DNA of 64,000 nt from JANRIG01 sp033765235 (GTDB lineage Bacteria > Bacteroidota > Bacteroidia > Cytophagales > UBA9547), in the NCBI GenBank assembly GCA_033765235.1, contig JANRIG010000036.1, forward strand, positions 1 through 64,000, in the 5' to 3' direction. Positions 1 through 8,089 of this stretch are shown piece by piece. The notes below the pieces were generated by a model, which was not told the origin of the DNA, did no database searches, and worked only from the letters and a program-made list of their open reading frames with translations. Within the stretch, counting starts at the first letter, position 1. Each line of letters opens with the position of its first letter. The position numbers and the translations under genes are program-made.

Positions 1-34
1 ATTTGATAGGAAAACACTAAATCCTGTGGCAGTA

Positions 35-130
35 CAATAAATAAAAAACCATGAAGAGGTTAAGGGCATTCTTCATTTTTCTTAATCACTTCATGGTTCA
101 ATAAATAAAAAACCATGAAGAGGTTAAGGG
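35..130. repeat. 32-bp direct repeat with internal inverted copy
   Basis: Two identical 32-base copies lie at 35-66 and 99-130. Between them, at 81-98, is an inverted copy of the core (AACCATGAAG followed by a diverged tail; 16 of 18 bases pair with 47-64), so the segment can fold as a long hairpin. No coding function is visible. The rest of the first 243 bases holds only AT-rich sequence. The structure resembles short interspersed palindromic repeats found between genes in environmental Bacteroidota genomes, but I cannot assign it to a named family. Confidence 0.75.
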
Positions 131-243
131 GTATTAAGGGCTTAATAATAAAAAATGCCTGTGCAGGGGCTGAAGTTGGATGGCTTTAATATAAAGATGT
201 AGTTTTATATACAAACTATATGTCTAATGTGAAAAAAATGACA

Positions 244-495
244 TCAACCTTTGTTAATAATCATCCGTATCAACGCAGCCACGGCTATCACCACCCATAT
301 TATGTTAATTGCCATAGATGGGTATGATTTTAGGTAAAATGTGTTGATTATCAATAATATGCCTCCTGTTAAGTTTAGCATCTGATAGGTGCTGCCCGAT
401 GAGGATACTCTGTTATTAGATACTAAAAAATAAGCTGCAATCACCAAAGAGGCACCTATCCATCCTAATATGTCAATTATAATCTCAAATGGCAT
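244..495 (-). CDS. small membrane protein, CBU_0592-like family
   Basis: This is an 83-aa protein with three predicted hydrophobic segments (about residues 5-25, 40-55 and 60-78) and short polar loops. The overall pattern, starting with an ILGWIGA stretch and containing YQxLNLxG, matches the small CBU_0592-type inner-membrane proteins, whose function is not known. Its ATG overlaps the last 11 bases of the upstream sigma-factor gene, which suggests translational coupling within a three-gene minus-strand operon (glycosyltransferase, sigma factor, this gene). I am fairly sure it is expressed and membrane-bound, but not of its role. Confidence 0.7.
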   Translation of the reverse strand: MPFEIIIDILGWIGASLVIAAYFLVSNNRVSSSGSTYQMLNLTGGILLIINTFYLKSYPSMAINIIWVVIAVAALIRMIINKG

Positions 496-1096
496 CTTTG
501 CGTGATTTTACCATGTCAAACAGCAACTCTTTGGCTCTGTGCAACTGTGCTTTGACAGTGCCCAATGGAAATTCCAGTGTTTCGGCTATTTCTTCATAAG
601 ACAACTCTTGAAAATATCGCATTTTTATAAGCACCTGATATTTGGATGGCAACTTAGTTACTATCGTGCGTATGAGGTCTATTTTTTGTTGTTTTATGGC
701 TTCATCTTCGGGGTCAAGAGCGTTGTCTTTAATATCTATAGACATTTCATCACCATCATTGTCTTTCATGGGAGTGTCTATACTTGTAGTTTGCACACGC
801 TTTTTGCGTATGTAATCAATGCAATTGTTGGTAGCTATCCTGAACAGCCAAGTGCTGAATGTAAATTCCGGATTAAATTTGTGCAACCCTTTGAATGCTT
901 TGGCAAACGCCTCTATGGTGAGGTCTTCTGCCTCATCAGCATTGCGTACCATTTTTAATACTAAGTGAAAAACAGACTTGCGATAGCGCTTCATAAGTTC
1001 TGCATAGGCCTTTTGGTCATCTTGTCTTATGGCTCTTTCTACCAATAAAAAATCTTTTTTTGCTTTGTCTGAAAATTCTTTATCTTCTATTTCCAT
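485..1096 (-). CDS. ECF-type sigma-70 family RNA polymerase sigma factor
   Basis: This 203-aa protein directs RNA polymerase to a set of promoters. Sigma region 2 spans roughly residues 28-98 (RNADEAEDLTIEAF, TWLFRIATNNCIDYIRKKR) and region 4 roughly residues 140-196 (LPSKYQVLIKMRYFQELSYE, then the helix-turn-helix with GTVKAQLHRA). Regions 1 and 3 are absent, as in the extracytoplasmic-function class. No membrane anti-sigma gene is recognisable next door, although the following 83-aa membrane protein overlaps it and could in principle fill such a role; that is only a guess. It overlaps the upstream glycosyltransferase by 10 bases. Confidence 0.9.
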   Translation of the reverse strand: MEIEDKEFSDKAKKDFLLVERAIRQDDQKAYAELMKRYRKSVFHLVLKMVRNADEAEDLTIEAFAKAFKGLHKFNPEFTFSTWLFRIATNNCIDYIRKKRVQTTSIDTPMKDNDGDEMSIDIKDNALDPEDEAIKQQKIDLIRTIVTKLPSKYQVLIKMRYFQELSYEEIAETLEFPLGTVKAQLHRAKELLFDMVKSRKDAI

Positions 1097-2211
1097 TTTA
1101 TTTCTTTCACATACATGGCTCTTAGACCTACTATGGACATATATAATGTGTATAATATATCAAAAAAAGGTACTAAGTACCATTTAAAATTATAACGCAA
1201 TTTGCTAATAATAAATGCAAATACAATGTTTAACAACATTATTCTAAAAAATAATGTGATAAATGCATAATCGCAATATGGTGTCATGCACAACATCAAG
1301 CCTGATATGTATGTAAATATTTGCGTAGTAATAAGTGTACCTGTCAATAATTTGTTTTTAAATGTATAAAATCTGCTCACTGCTATGTGCCTTGTTTTTT
1401 GAGCAAGCCATTCTGCCAATGTTTGCTTAGGGATAGAAAGTGTGTGCGAAGATGGGTCTATTACTATCTCGGTATTGCGTCCATAGGCTGCTTGATTGAT
1501 GAATAAGTCATCGTCACCGCCTGTCACATCCATGATACTGTGAAAACCTTTGTGTTTGAAAAACAAACTTTTTTTGTATGCAAGATTTCTGCCTACTCCC
1601 ATATAGGGCATACCTGCAATGGCCATTGATATATAACTTATTGCAGTTACCAAAGTTTCATACCTAATAAATAAGTTCAATATGCTATTTTTAGATTCAT
1701 ATTGACTTATTCCAAGCACTATTTCAATATTGTTTTTGAGTTTTGATTGCATATGTAGTATCCAGTCGTTGCTCATAGGTACACAGTCTGCATCAGTAAA
1801 AAGTAGGTTTTCATAAGTAGCAGCTTTTATACCCATGGTGATAGCAAATTTTTTAGGGTCCATTTTTTCGGGGAGCGTGCTTATGTTTACAAGCTTAAGA
1901 TTGGGTATTAGCTTTTCTTGTGTGAGCAGATAGTCATAAGTGCCATCGCTTGACCTGTCATTTACAATAATAATTTCATAATCAGGGTATTTTTGTGTGG
2001 TGAGTGCAGGTAGCAGCCTGTGCAAGTTTGCTTCTTCGTTGCGGGCACACACTATTACAGACACAGGTTCTAATGAGTTTACACTCAGCTTGGAGCTATG
2101 AAAGATAATTTTAGTGGCAATGACCAATATATAAAGCAACTGTACAGATGCGCAAACGATAAAAAAGTAATATATAATATCTATAAGCAAATTGATAAGT
2201 ATGTAATGCAA
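1087..2211 (-). CDS. membrane glycosyltransferase, family 2
   Basis: This 374-aa protein is predicted to transfer a sugar from a nucleotide-sugar donor at the inner membrane. An N-terminal membrane helix (about 8-33) precedes the GT-A domain. Motifs visible are VSVIVCARNEEANL, a VNDRSSDGT segment, FTDADCVP (the DxD-type metal site), a GGDDDLFIN acceptor-site motif and a RHIAVSRFY segment corresponding to the QxxRW-type region. Two or three further helices end the protein. The reading frame opens with TTG at 2211; no earlier ATG fits. The acceptor (glycolipid or exopolysaccharide) cannot be inferred. It is first in an operon with the sigma factor. Confidence 0.85.
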   Translation of the reverse strand: MHYILINLLIDIIYYFFIVCASVQLLYILVIATKIIFHSSKLSVNSLEPVSVIVCARNEEANLHRLLPALTTQKYPDYEIIIVNDRSSDGTYDYLLTQEKLIPNLKLVNISTLPEKMDPKKFAITMGIKAATYENLLFTDADCVPMSNDWILHMQSKLKNNIEIVLGISQYESKNSILNLFIRYETLVTAISYISMAIAGMPYMGVGRNLAYKKSLFFKHKGFHSIMDVTGGDDDLFINQAAYGRNTEIVIDPSSHTLSIPKQTLAEWLAQKTRHIAVSRFYTFKNKLLTGTLITTQIFTYISGLMLCMTPYCDYAFITLFFRIMLLNIVFAFIISKLRYNFKWYLVPFFDILYTLYMSIVGLRAMYVKEIKWK

Positions 2212-2248
2212 GTGCTAATCTAATCCTTTTTTAATATTAGATTTCCAC

Positions 2249-2280
2249 TTGACGAAAAATTAATATCTTGCACAAAAATA
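2249..2280. promoter_or_regulatory. divergent promoter region
   Basis: A perfect TAnnTTTG -7 box lies on the minus strand at 2273-2280 (TATTTTTG), about 60 bases before the glycosyltransferase start. On the plus strand a TTGAC at about 2249 and TATCTTG at 2264-2270 could serve the DUF4293 gene, whose ATG is at 2286. The two signals nearly overlap. Assignment is by motif match only. Confidence 0.4.
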
Positions 2281-2285
2281 TTATT

Positions 2286-2759
2286 ATGATTCAGCGCATA
2301 CAAACACTATTTCTTTCTTTGGTCATATTGTTTATGGCTGCTTTTTGCGTGATGAATATTTGGGAAAAAAAAAGTAAAACAGGTAATACCACTGTGTCTC
2401 TCAATGCTTTTCAAATGGCTACCACCTCAGATAACATAGTTATTAATACTCAGAATACCATTTGGTTGGCAGCTATTGCATTGGTAGTTATTGGTTTGGC
2501 TGCATGGTCTATCAGCCAATACAAAAACCGTTTGAGGCAGATGCAAATAGGCTTTGGCATATCATTTATGGTATCATTGCTGCTGGGGCTCATAGTATAT
2601 CACGAGCGGCAGGCAGGTAGTATCATCCCTGACAGTGCTGAGAGTACATTTGGTCCTGGGCTCATCATTCCCGCATTGGCACTCATAGCTAATATGCTTG
2701 CTAACAAATTTATAAGGCAAGATGAAAAAATGGTGCGCGATGCTGACCGAATGAGATAA
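2286..2759 (+). CDS. DUF4293 family membrane protein
   Basis: This protein of about 157 aa begins MIQRIQ, the characteristic start of the DUF4293 family, which is largely confined to Bacteroidota. It has about four hydrophobic segments, the third followed by a KNRLRQMQI linker, and a polar C-terminal tail. The frame stays open to a TTG at 2268, but that TTG lies inside a likely promoter box, so I take ATG 2286. The function is unknown. It converges on the DinB gene with only four bases between stop codons. Confidence 0.85.
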   Translation: MIQRIQTLFLSLVILFMAAFCVMNIWEKKSKTGNTTVSLNAFQMATTSDNIVINTQNTIWLAAIALVVIGLAAWSISQYKNRLRQMQIGFGISFMVSLLLGLIVYHERQAGSIIPDSAESTFGPGLIIPALALIANMLANKFIRQDEKMVRDADRMR

Positions 2760-2763
2760 GTAT

Positions 2764-3297
2764 TTATTTGGATATACTACTTACTATATCAGCTATTTGC
2801 TTCTCGTGTGCACTTTGATGTGCGTGCAAATACTCTAACAATTGTCTCAAATTCATAGGGCCGGCTATAGGATGCTTAAATATCATGTTGTTTGCTAATG
2901 TTGCATCAAAGTTTTGGATATATGTTTTTAGTTTGTTTCTAATTTCATTCCATTTTGTTATATTTTCATCAAAGTCCGAAATATTGGGAGGGTATGCTAC
3001 AGCTTCGGGTGCTTTGAGTTTTATCTTATTGTTTAATATAAACTTGAGCATAAAAAGCCTGATGGCTGATAATATGGTTATCTTTTCTTTTACTTTGCCG
3101 TACATAATACGCTTATTCATAGACTCTAAAGTGCCGTTTTCAGCCATTATCAAGTGACAAATAATTTGGTTTACAGACCATTTGTCGGGTGCTGTAGGTG
3201 TGTTTTGTTGTGTGCCGTCCAATTTTTTTGCCAATGTTATGATATTAAGCCTCGTTTTTTCAAGTATTTCAAATTGTTTATGATAGTTATTCTTCAT
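2764..3297 (-). CDS. DinB family protein (putative metal-dependent enzyme)
   Basis: This 177-aa four-helix-bundle protein belongs to the DinB/YfiT-like superfamily. The expected metal-binding histidines are present: one in the KWSVNQIICHLIMAEN helix and two in the C-terminal LHAHQSAHEKQI helix. Members include thiol-S-transferases and many proteins of unknown substrate; nothing in the context narrows this down. The start is ATG at 3297. It stands alone, convergent with the DUF4293 gene and 57 bases from the end of the GDP-fucose synthase gene reading towards it. Confidence 0.85.
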   Translation of the reverse strand: MKNNYHKQFEILEKTRLNIITLAKKLDGTQQNTPTAPDKWSVNQIICHLIMAENGTLESMNKRIMYGKVKEKITILSAIRLFMLKFILNNKIKLKAPEAVAYPPNISDFDENITKWNEIRNKLKTYIQNFDATLANNMIFKHPIAGPMNLRQLLEYLHAHQSAHEKQIADIVSSISK

Positions 3298-3354
3298 GGC
3301 CCTGCAAGTTTATTCATGCACGCAAGTATCATTCAATATATAAATATAAACATT

Positions 3355-4305
3355 TTATGCTATTTTTAATGTGTGGTCTTCTATTGCCGTCAAATATTCC
3401 TTATAAGTTCGTCCAATACCAACTTCTAAGGATATAGTATGTTTCCAACCCAAATCATGAAGTTTGGATACATCTAATTTTTTCAGCAGGGTACCATCCG
3501 GCTTAGAGGTGTTGTACTTGATATTACCCTCAAATTCTATTTCCCGTTTCACCATTTCTGCTAATTCCTTGATACTAATATCTTCCCCAGTGCCAATATT
3601 TACAAATTGCATTTGATCATAGTTTTGCATAAGATACACACAGGCACTTGCCAAGTCATCTACATGCAAAAATTCCCTCCTCGGATTTCCTGTGCCCCAC
3701 ACTTCCACCTCAGCATCTCCATTAATTTTTGCTTCGTGAAATTTGCGTATCAGCGCAGGCAGCACATGAGACTTTTGAAGGTCAAAGTTGTCATTAGGGC
3801 CGTATAAGTTTGTAGGCATCACACTAATAAAGTTACATCCATATTGTGAGCGATATGCCTCACACATCTTTAGCCCTGCTATTTTAGCTATCGCATAAGG
3901 TTCGTTGGTTTCTTCCAGAGTGCCGGTGAGCATATATTCCTCTTTCATGGGTTGTGGGCACATCTTAGGATAAATGCACGAAGATCCCAAAAAAAGTAAT
4001 TTCTTCACACTGTATAAATGGGCTGCGTGTATCACATGCGTTTGTATGGCAAGGTTAAGATAAATAAACTCTGCTCTGTAAGTATTGTTTGCATGAATAC
4101 CACCCGCCTTGGCAGCTGCCAAAAACACATATTCAGGTCTTTCTTTTTCAAAAAACCTATGTACTGCATCTTGTTGGGTGAGGTCAAGTTCTTTTGAACT
4201 TTTGGTCAATATATTTACATAGCCATATGCTTCCAAACATCTCACTATGGCACTGCCCACCATACCGTTATGCCCGGCTACATATATTTTTGACGATTTT
4301 TGCAT
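3355..4305 (-). CDS. fcl: GDP-L-fucose synthase
   Basis: This 316-aa enzyme is an NADPH-dependent epimerase/reductase that converts GDP-4-keto-6-deoxy-mannose to GDP-L-fucose for glycan synthesis. It is a short-chain dehydrogenase: the Rossmann motif is GHNGMVGSA near residue 11, the catalytic Ser lies in LGSSCIYP and the YxxxK pair in NEPYAIAK; KAGGIHANN and MPTNLYGPNDNFD are family signatures. Length matches the family. The partner GDP-mannose dehydratase (gmd) is not next to it. It follows the TPR gene by 15 bases on the same strand and probably shares its transcript. Near the glycosyltransferase at 1.1-2.2 kb, it suggests fucose-containing surface glycan. Confidence 0.95.
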   Translation of the reverse strand: MQKSSKIYVAGHNGMVGSAIVRCLEAYGYVNILTKSSKELDLTQQDAVHRFFEKERPEYVFLAAAKAGGIHANNTYRAEFIYLNLAIQTHVIHAAHLYSVKKLLFLGSSCIYPKMCPQPMKEEYMLTGTLEETNEPYAIAKIAGLKMCEAYRSQYGCNFISVMPTNLYGPNDNFDLQKSHVLPALIRKFHEAKINGDAEVEVWGTGNPRREFLHVDDLASACVYLMQNYDQMQFVNIGTGEDISIKELAEMVKREIEFEGNIKYNTSKPDGTLLKKLDVSKLHDLGWKHTISLEVGIGRTYKEYLTAIEDHTLKIA

Positions 4306-4320
4306 ATGGTAATATTGATG

Positions 4321-5100
4321 CTATTTTTTGGGTGCTTTAGGAGCAGGAGTGCTTTTGGCTGCAGGCTTCATTTTTTCAACTACAAAAGCAGCATTATTTT
4401 TAGCCAATACAAACTCAGGGGTAAGTTTTAGTGCTTCATCAAAAAGCTGCTTGGCTACATCCATTTGGTTCAAATCCATGGCCAATACTCCTTTTATATT
4501 AAAAGCAGCTGCTTTCAGGTTCACTCGTTGGAGTTGACCGCGAGTGCCGGTACCTATGTTCAGCTCTTTCTTTTCTATCTCTGCTGTGGACAATATTTGA
4601 TCTACAGTATTCACACACTCTTGTATTCTTTTCAGCTCATATTGCAAACTCGCTATTTGGTATTGATGAAATACGTTTTTAGTTTTTGAAAACAATGTCT
4701 CGTAGCTGGTAAGTGCTTCTTTGGATAAACCCAAACTTTGCTCTGCTATGGCTTTTACCTCCAGTACTCCAATATTATTTGGGTCTTTATCAGTAATTTC
4801 TCTGCTCAGTAATATGGCTTCTCTGAATGCCCCTAAATTAACATATATATATGCCAATGAATCTTTTAGGTTTTTCATATCAGGTTTCAGCACTATCATT
4901 TCATATAGTGCTTGTTTGGCTACTAACAGGTCACCATACTTTAATGACTCTCTGAATATTTTTTCTTTCAACCCATATGTATCATTGGTGGATGGAGTGG
5001 GCTCTGAAATTGCTGTGTTTGTAGCTGTAGCAGGTGTTTTTTGAGCATATATTTGTGAAATGCTCATTATCAGAAATATAATAAGTATATAAATTTTCAT
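4321..5100 (-). CDS. secreted TPR-repeat protein
   Basis: This protein of about 259 aa has a signal peptide (MKIYILIIFLIMSISQIYAQ) and at least three TPR-like helix pairs: KYGDLLVAKQALYEMIVLKP, LAYIYVNLGAFREAILLSRE and KGVLAMDLNQMDVAKQLFDE. The last 20 residues are low-complexity, rich in Pro, Ala and Lys. The frame extends eight codons upstream to a GTG, but this overlaps a -7 promoter box, so ATG 5100 is preferred. It probably acts as a periplasmic protein-protein interaction scaffold; no partner can be named. Confidence 0.8.
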   Translation of the reverse strand: MKIYILIIFLIMSISQIYAQKTPATATNTAISEPTPSTNDTYGLKEKIFRESLKYGDLLVAKQALYEMIVLKPDMKNLKDSLAYIYVNLGAFREAILLSREITDKDPNNIGVLEVKAIAEQSLGLSKEALTSYETLFSKTKNVFHQYQIASLQYELKRIQECVNTVDQILSTAEIEKKELNIGTGTRGQLQRVNLKAAAFNIKGVLAMDLNQMDVAKQLFDEALKLTPEFVLAKNNAAFVVEKMKPAAKSTPAPKAPKK

Positions 5101-5123
5101 AATTTTAAGAGATATAATTTGCA

Positions 5124-5131
5124 CAAAAATA
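5124..5131 (-). promoter_or_regulatory. -7 promoter box for TPR-fcl operon
   Basis: TATTTTTG on the minus strand is a perfect match to the Bacteroidota TAnnTTTG element and lies 24 bases before the ATG at 5100. No clear -33 TTTG was found at the usual distance. The following 5132-5406 is very AT-rich with no gene that I can see. Confidence 0.5.
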
Positions 5132-5406
5132 AAATTAATTTGTAATTAGATAATCATTTTTTTTTTTTATACGTAATACATTTTTATAATTAATGTAGCT
5201 TTGGTCAATATAGTTGTAAATTATACAATGAGTTATTTGAAAATTTTTTATTTGATAATAACATTATTACTACCTCTGCAGATATTGATAATAAAAATAA
5301 AAAAAATACAGTTACCTTAAGTTCAAAAATAGTATATATATTTGAGATAAAATATTGCGCATCTCAAAGTTTTTAAACTTAGTATGTATCATAATAATAT
5401 AAAGTC

Positions 5407-8031
5407 TTGAGAACATTGTTACCAAATATCAGGCAAATAAAATATAAAATTGCACTTTTGATGTTGATTGTTCAACTGTCATTCACACAATCTTTATTTG
5501 CTCAACAGATTCCTCATGGCTTCAATTACCAATCCATAGCACGTGACCAGCTCGGTCTGCCAATAGTCAATTCACAAGTCAGGCTTCGTATCACAGTCAT
5601 TAGAGGCAACATAGCAGGAACCTCAGTGTACTCAGAGGAGCAAACACAAACTACCAATCAATTTGGGCTTATCAGCCTTGTCATTGGCAGAGGCACGCCG
5701 CTCTCGGGCACCTTTAATACCATCAATTGGGCTAATGATAACTATTATATACAAGTAGAAGTACAAAATGGTGCTACCTACGTAAGCCTCGGTATCACAC
5801 AGTTTCAAAGTGTGCCTTATGCACTTGCAGCTGACAACGCATTAAAAATTCAAAACACCCCTGTAAGCATTAATACACCTGCTTCAGGCCAATTACTTGG
5901 TTATAATGCCACCACAGGTGCTTGGGAACCTGTAAACCCTTCTGCCTCATCAGGGGGTACTGTTACTACAGTTACAGCCATAGGTCCTTTATCTATATTA
6001 AACAATGGTGGTCTTGACCCTCAAATCACTATAGACCAAGCAAGTTCCACAGCTTCTGGTTATCTATTATTTTCAGATTGGGCATTGTTCAATTCCAAAC
6101 TTGGTCCGTCAGATGTACTTTCAGTTGGTGATGTAATAGGCTCATATGGCGCAGGCTTCACTGTTTCAGGATTATTAGGTCAGCCCATTTCCACACAAAC
6201 ACCCCAAAACGGCGATGTGTTCAAATTTGTAGGAGGGGTGTGGCAACCTACTACAGCATCAGGTATAAGCTCGGTAGTAGGCACAGGTCCTCTATCAGCT
6301 GTGGTAGCACTTGATTTGGCTACTATTTCTATTACACAAGCATCTTCCACTTCAGACGGTTATCTCTCACAAGCAGATTGGGCTACTTTCAATAACAAAT
6401 TAGGAACTGCCACCGCTTTCTCAGGGGATGTTTCAGGCACTTATAACACACTCACCATCAGCGGCATACAAGGGTTCCCAATTTCTGCTACTCCGGCATC
6501 AGGACAAATATTACAATTTAACGGCACCCAGTGGATACCTGTAAACTACGCTGCAGCTGCCTCTCAATGGACTACCACAGGCGTGAACCAAATCACCTAC
6601 GATGGCGCGCTCTCTGTTACAGGCTCAGGCACTTTTGACAGTGGACTAAATGTAACAGGCAATACTATATTACAAAACATAAGAGTGACCAATCTGGTAG
6701 GTGGCACCAATATAGTTGTTACTGTAGACGGCACAGGCAACTTAGGTACCATGCTCTTGCCCGCTTCCACTGATAATATCACCTCTACCACCGTAGGGGT
6801 AAATGCCTCAGGCAGCAATATCAACATTGCCACTGCTTCGGGTACTTCCGATGGTTTGCTCATGGCATCAGATTTTGCAAATTTTAGCAATAAGCTCTCT
6901 CTTGCCAGTGTATTAGGTAGCAATATATCAGGCACGCCCGGCAACTTAAGTGTCACAGGATTATTAGGATACCCCATTACAGGCATATCACCCGGTCAAT
7001 ATTTAGTATTTGATGGTACTTCATTTGTGCCTGTTAGTACTTTATCAAGCGGCGTATCAAGTCAGTGGACTACAGCTGGTACCAACATATATTATACAGG
7101 AGGAAATGTAGGCATCAATAATACCAACCCACAAGCTCAGTTGCATGTAAATTCTACTTCTACAGGTGCAGCATCATTCGTTACAGCTGCTAATGGAGGC
7201 AATAGCATGTTTGCAAATTTATATTCAGGTTCTTCAGGTTTCACTTTTCCGGGCGTTGGTTTTTCAGCAGCCTCAGGAGGTTTTGGTTTTGGCACACTCG
7301 CTTCGCCCACCAACGAAGGCTCATACATAGGTCTTATGTTATTATCCAACACAGGTAACTTGGGCATAGGCACAGGCTTAGCACCCATCACAGAAAGATT
7401 GGTAGTAGTAGGCAATGCATCAGTGGCAGGTTTTGGTTCATTTGCCACATTAGTAGGTCGCAATTTAGCAGGTGCTCCCGCAGGTAGCATACTTACTGTA
7501 GATGGTTTGGGGCAAATAGGGTATGGTCCTGCACCTGCCAATACCAATCAGTGGGTGAGCACTACGCAAGGTGCTTTTACAGGTATAGTTACCAACACAC
7601 CCAACGTAGCCATAAACACCACCCTCACCGCAGCAGCCCTCAAAGTAGCCGGCGACCTCAGTGCCAAAGGCATGGTGGTAGCTTCGCAAACACTACTTCC
7701 TACAGGAGTATCATCTAATACATTCAGAAGAATATACAGACAACGCATATACATACCTTTGGGCACTAAAACGCTACATGGCGAAGTCATAGCCTATCGC
7801 TTTGCTGCTGCAGGTACTGCACAAGTGAGGTTCAGCATCAATGGCACTCCCATCACTCCTATTAATATCACCACCGACGATCCCAATGCAGGTGCTGCTT
7901 TTTTAAACGTACCAAGTTTTGATGTGTCAGCTTTTGCAGGTACTTATGTCACTTTAGATATAGAAGGGCAGGCCGATGCCACAGCAGAAGGAGTATTGGT
8001 ACAAGGCTATACATTAACAATAAATGATTAA
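5407..8031 (+). CDS. secreted repetitive surface protein A (adhesin-like)
   Basis: This 874-aa protein starts at TTG 5407, which supplies the basic N-region before the hydrophobic core of a signal peptide ending SLFAQQ; ATG 5461 is an alternative. Residues about 32-140 form a domain common at the N-terminus of Bacteroidota surface proteins (HGFNYQSIARDQLGLPI, ending SVPYALAAD). The middle holds three copies of a GYLxxxDWxxFNxKLG-type repeat (near residues 219, 313 and 480), two TVDGxGxLG modules and a VGINNTNPQAQLHV unit like those of tail-fibre-type beta-structures. The last 100 or so residues are a beta-rich domain shared with the next two genes. The probable role is a cell-surface fibre or adhesin, inferred from architecture only. 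Confidence 0.75.
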   Translation: MRTLLPNIRQIKYKIALLMLIVQLSFTQSLFAQQIPHGFNYQSIARDQLGLPIVNSQVRLRITVIRGNIAGTSVYSEEQTQTTNQFGLISLVIGRGTPLSGTFNTINWANDNYYIQVEVQNGATYVSLGITQFQSVPYALAADNALKIQNTPVSINTPASGQLLGYNATTGAWEPVNPSASSGGTVTTVTAIGPLSILNNGGLDPQITIDQASSTASGYLLFSDWALFNSKLGPSDVLSVGDVIGSYGAGFTVSGLLGQPISTQTPQNGDVFKFVGGVWQPTTASGISSVVGTGPLSAVVALDLATISITQASSTSDGYLSQADWATFNNKLGTATAFSGDVSGTYNTLTISGIQGFPISATPASGQILQFNGTQWIPVNYAAAASQWTTTGVNQITYDGALSVTGSGTFDSGLNVTGNTILQNIRVTNLVGGTNIVVTVDGTGNLGTMLLPASTDNITSTTVGVNASGSNINIATASGTSDGLLMASDFANFSNKLSLASVLGSNISGTPGNLSVTGLLGYPITGISPGQYLVFDGTSFVPVSTLSSGVSSQWTTAGTNIYYTGGNVGINNTNPQAQLHVNSTSTGAASFVTAANGGNSMFANLYSGSSGFTFPGVGFSAASGGFGFGTLASPTNEGSYIGLMLLSNTGNLGIGTGLAPITERLVVVGNASVAGFGSFATLVGRNLAGAPAGSILTVDGLGQIGYGPAPANTNQWVSTTQGAFTGIVTNTPNVAINTTLTAAALKVAGDLSAKGMVVASQTLLPTGVSSNTFRRIYRQRIYIPLGTKTLHGEVIAYRFAAAGTAQVRFSINGTPITPINITTDDPNAGAAFLNVPSFDVSAFAGTYVTLDIEGQADATAEGVLVQGYTLTIND

Positions 8032-8089
8032 AAATTATTAAAATAAACTAAAAATAAATATCTTTAAAGCAGTAATTAACCCCACAGTT

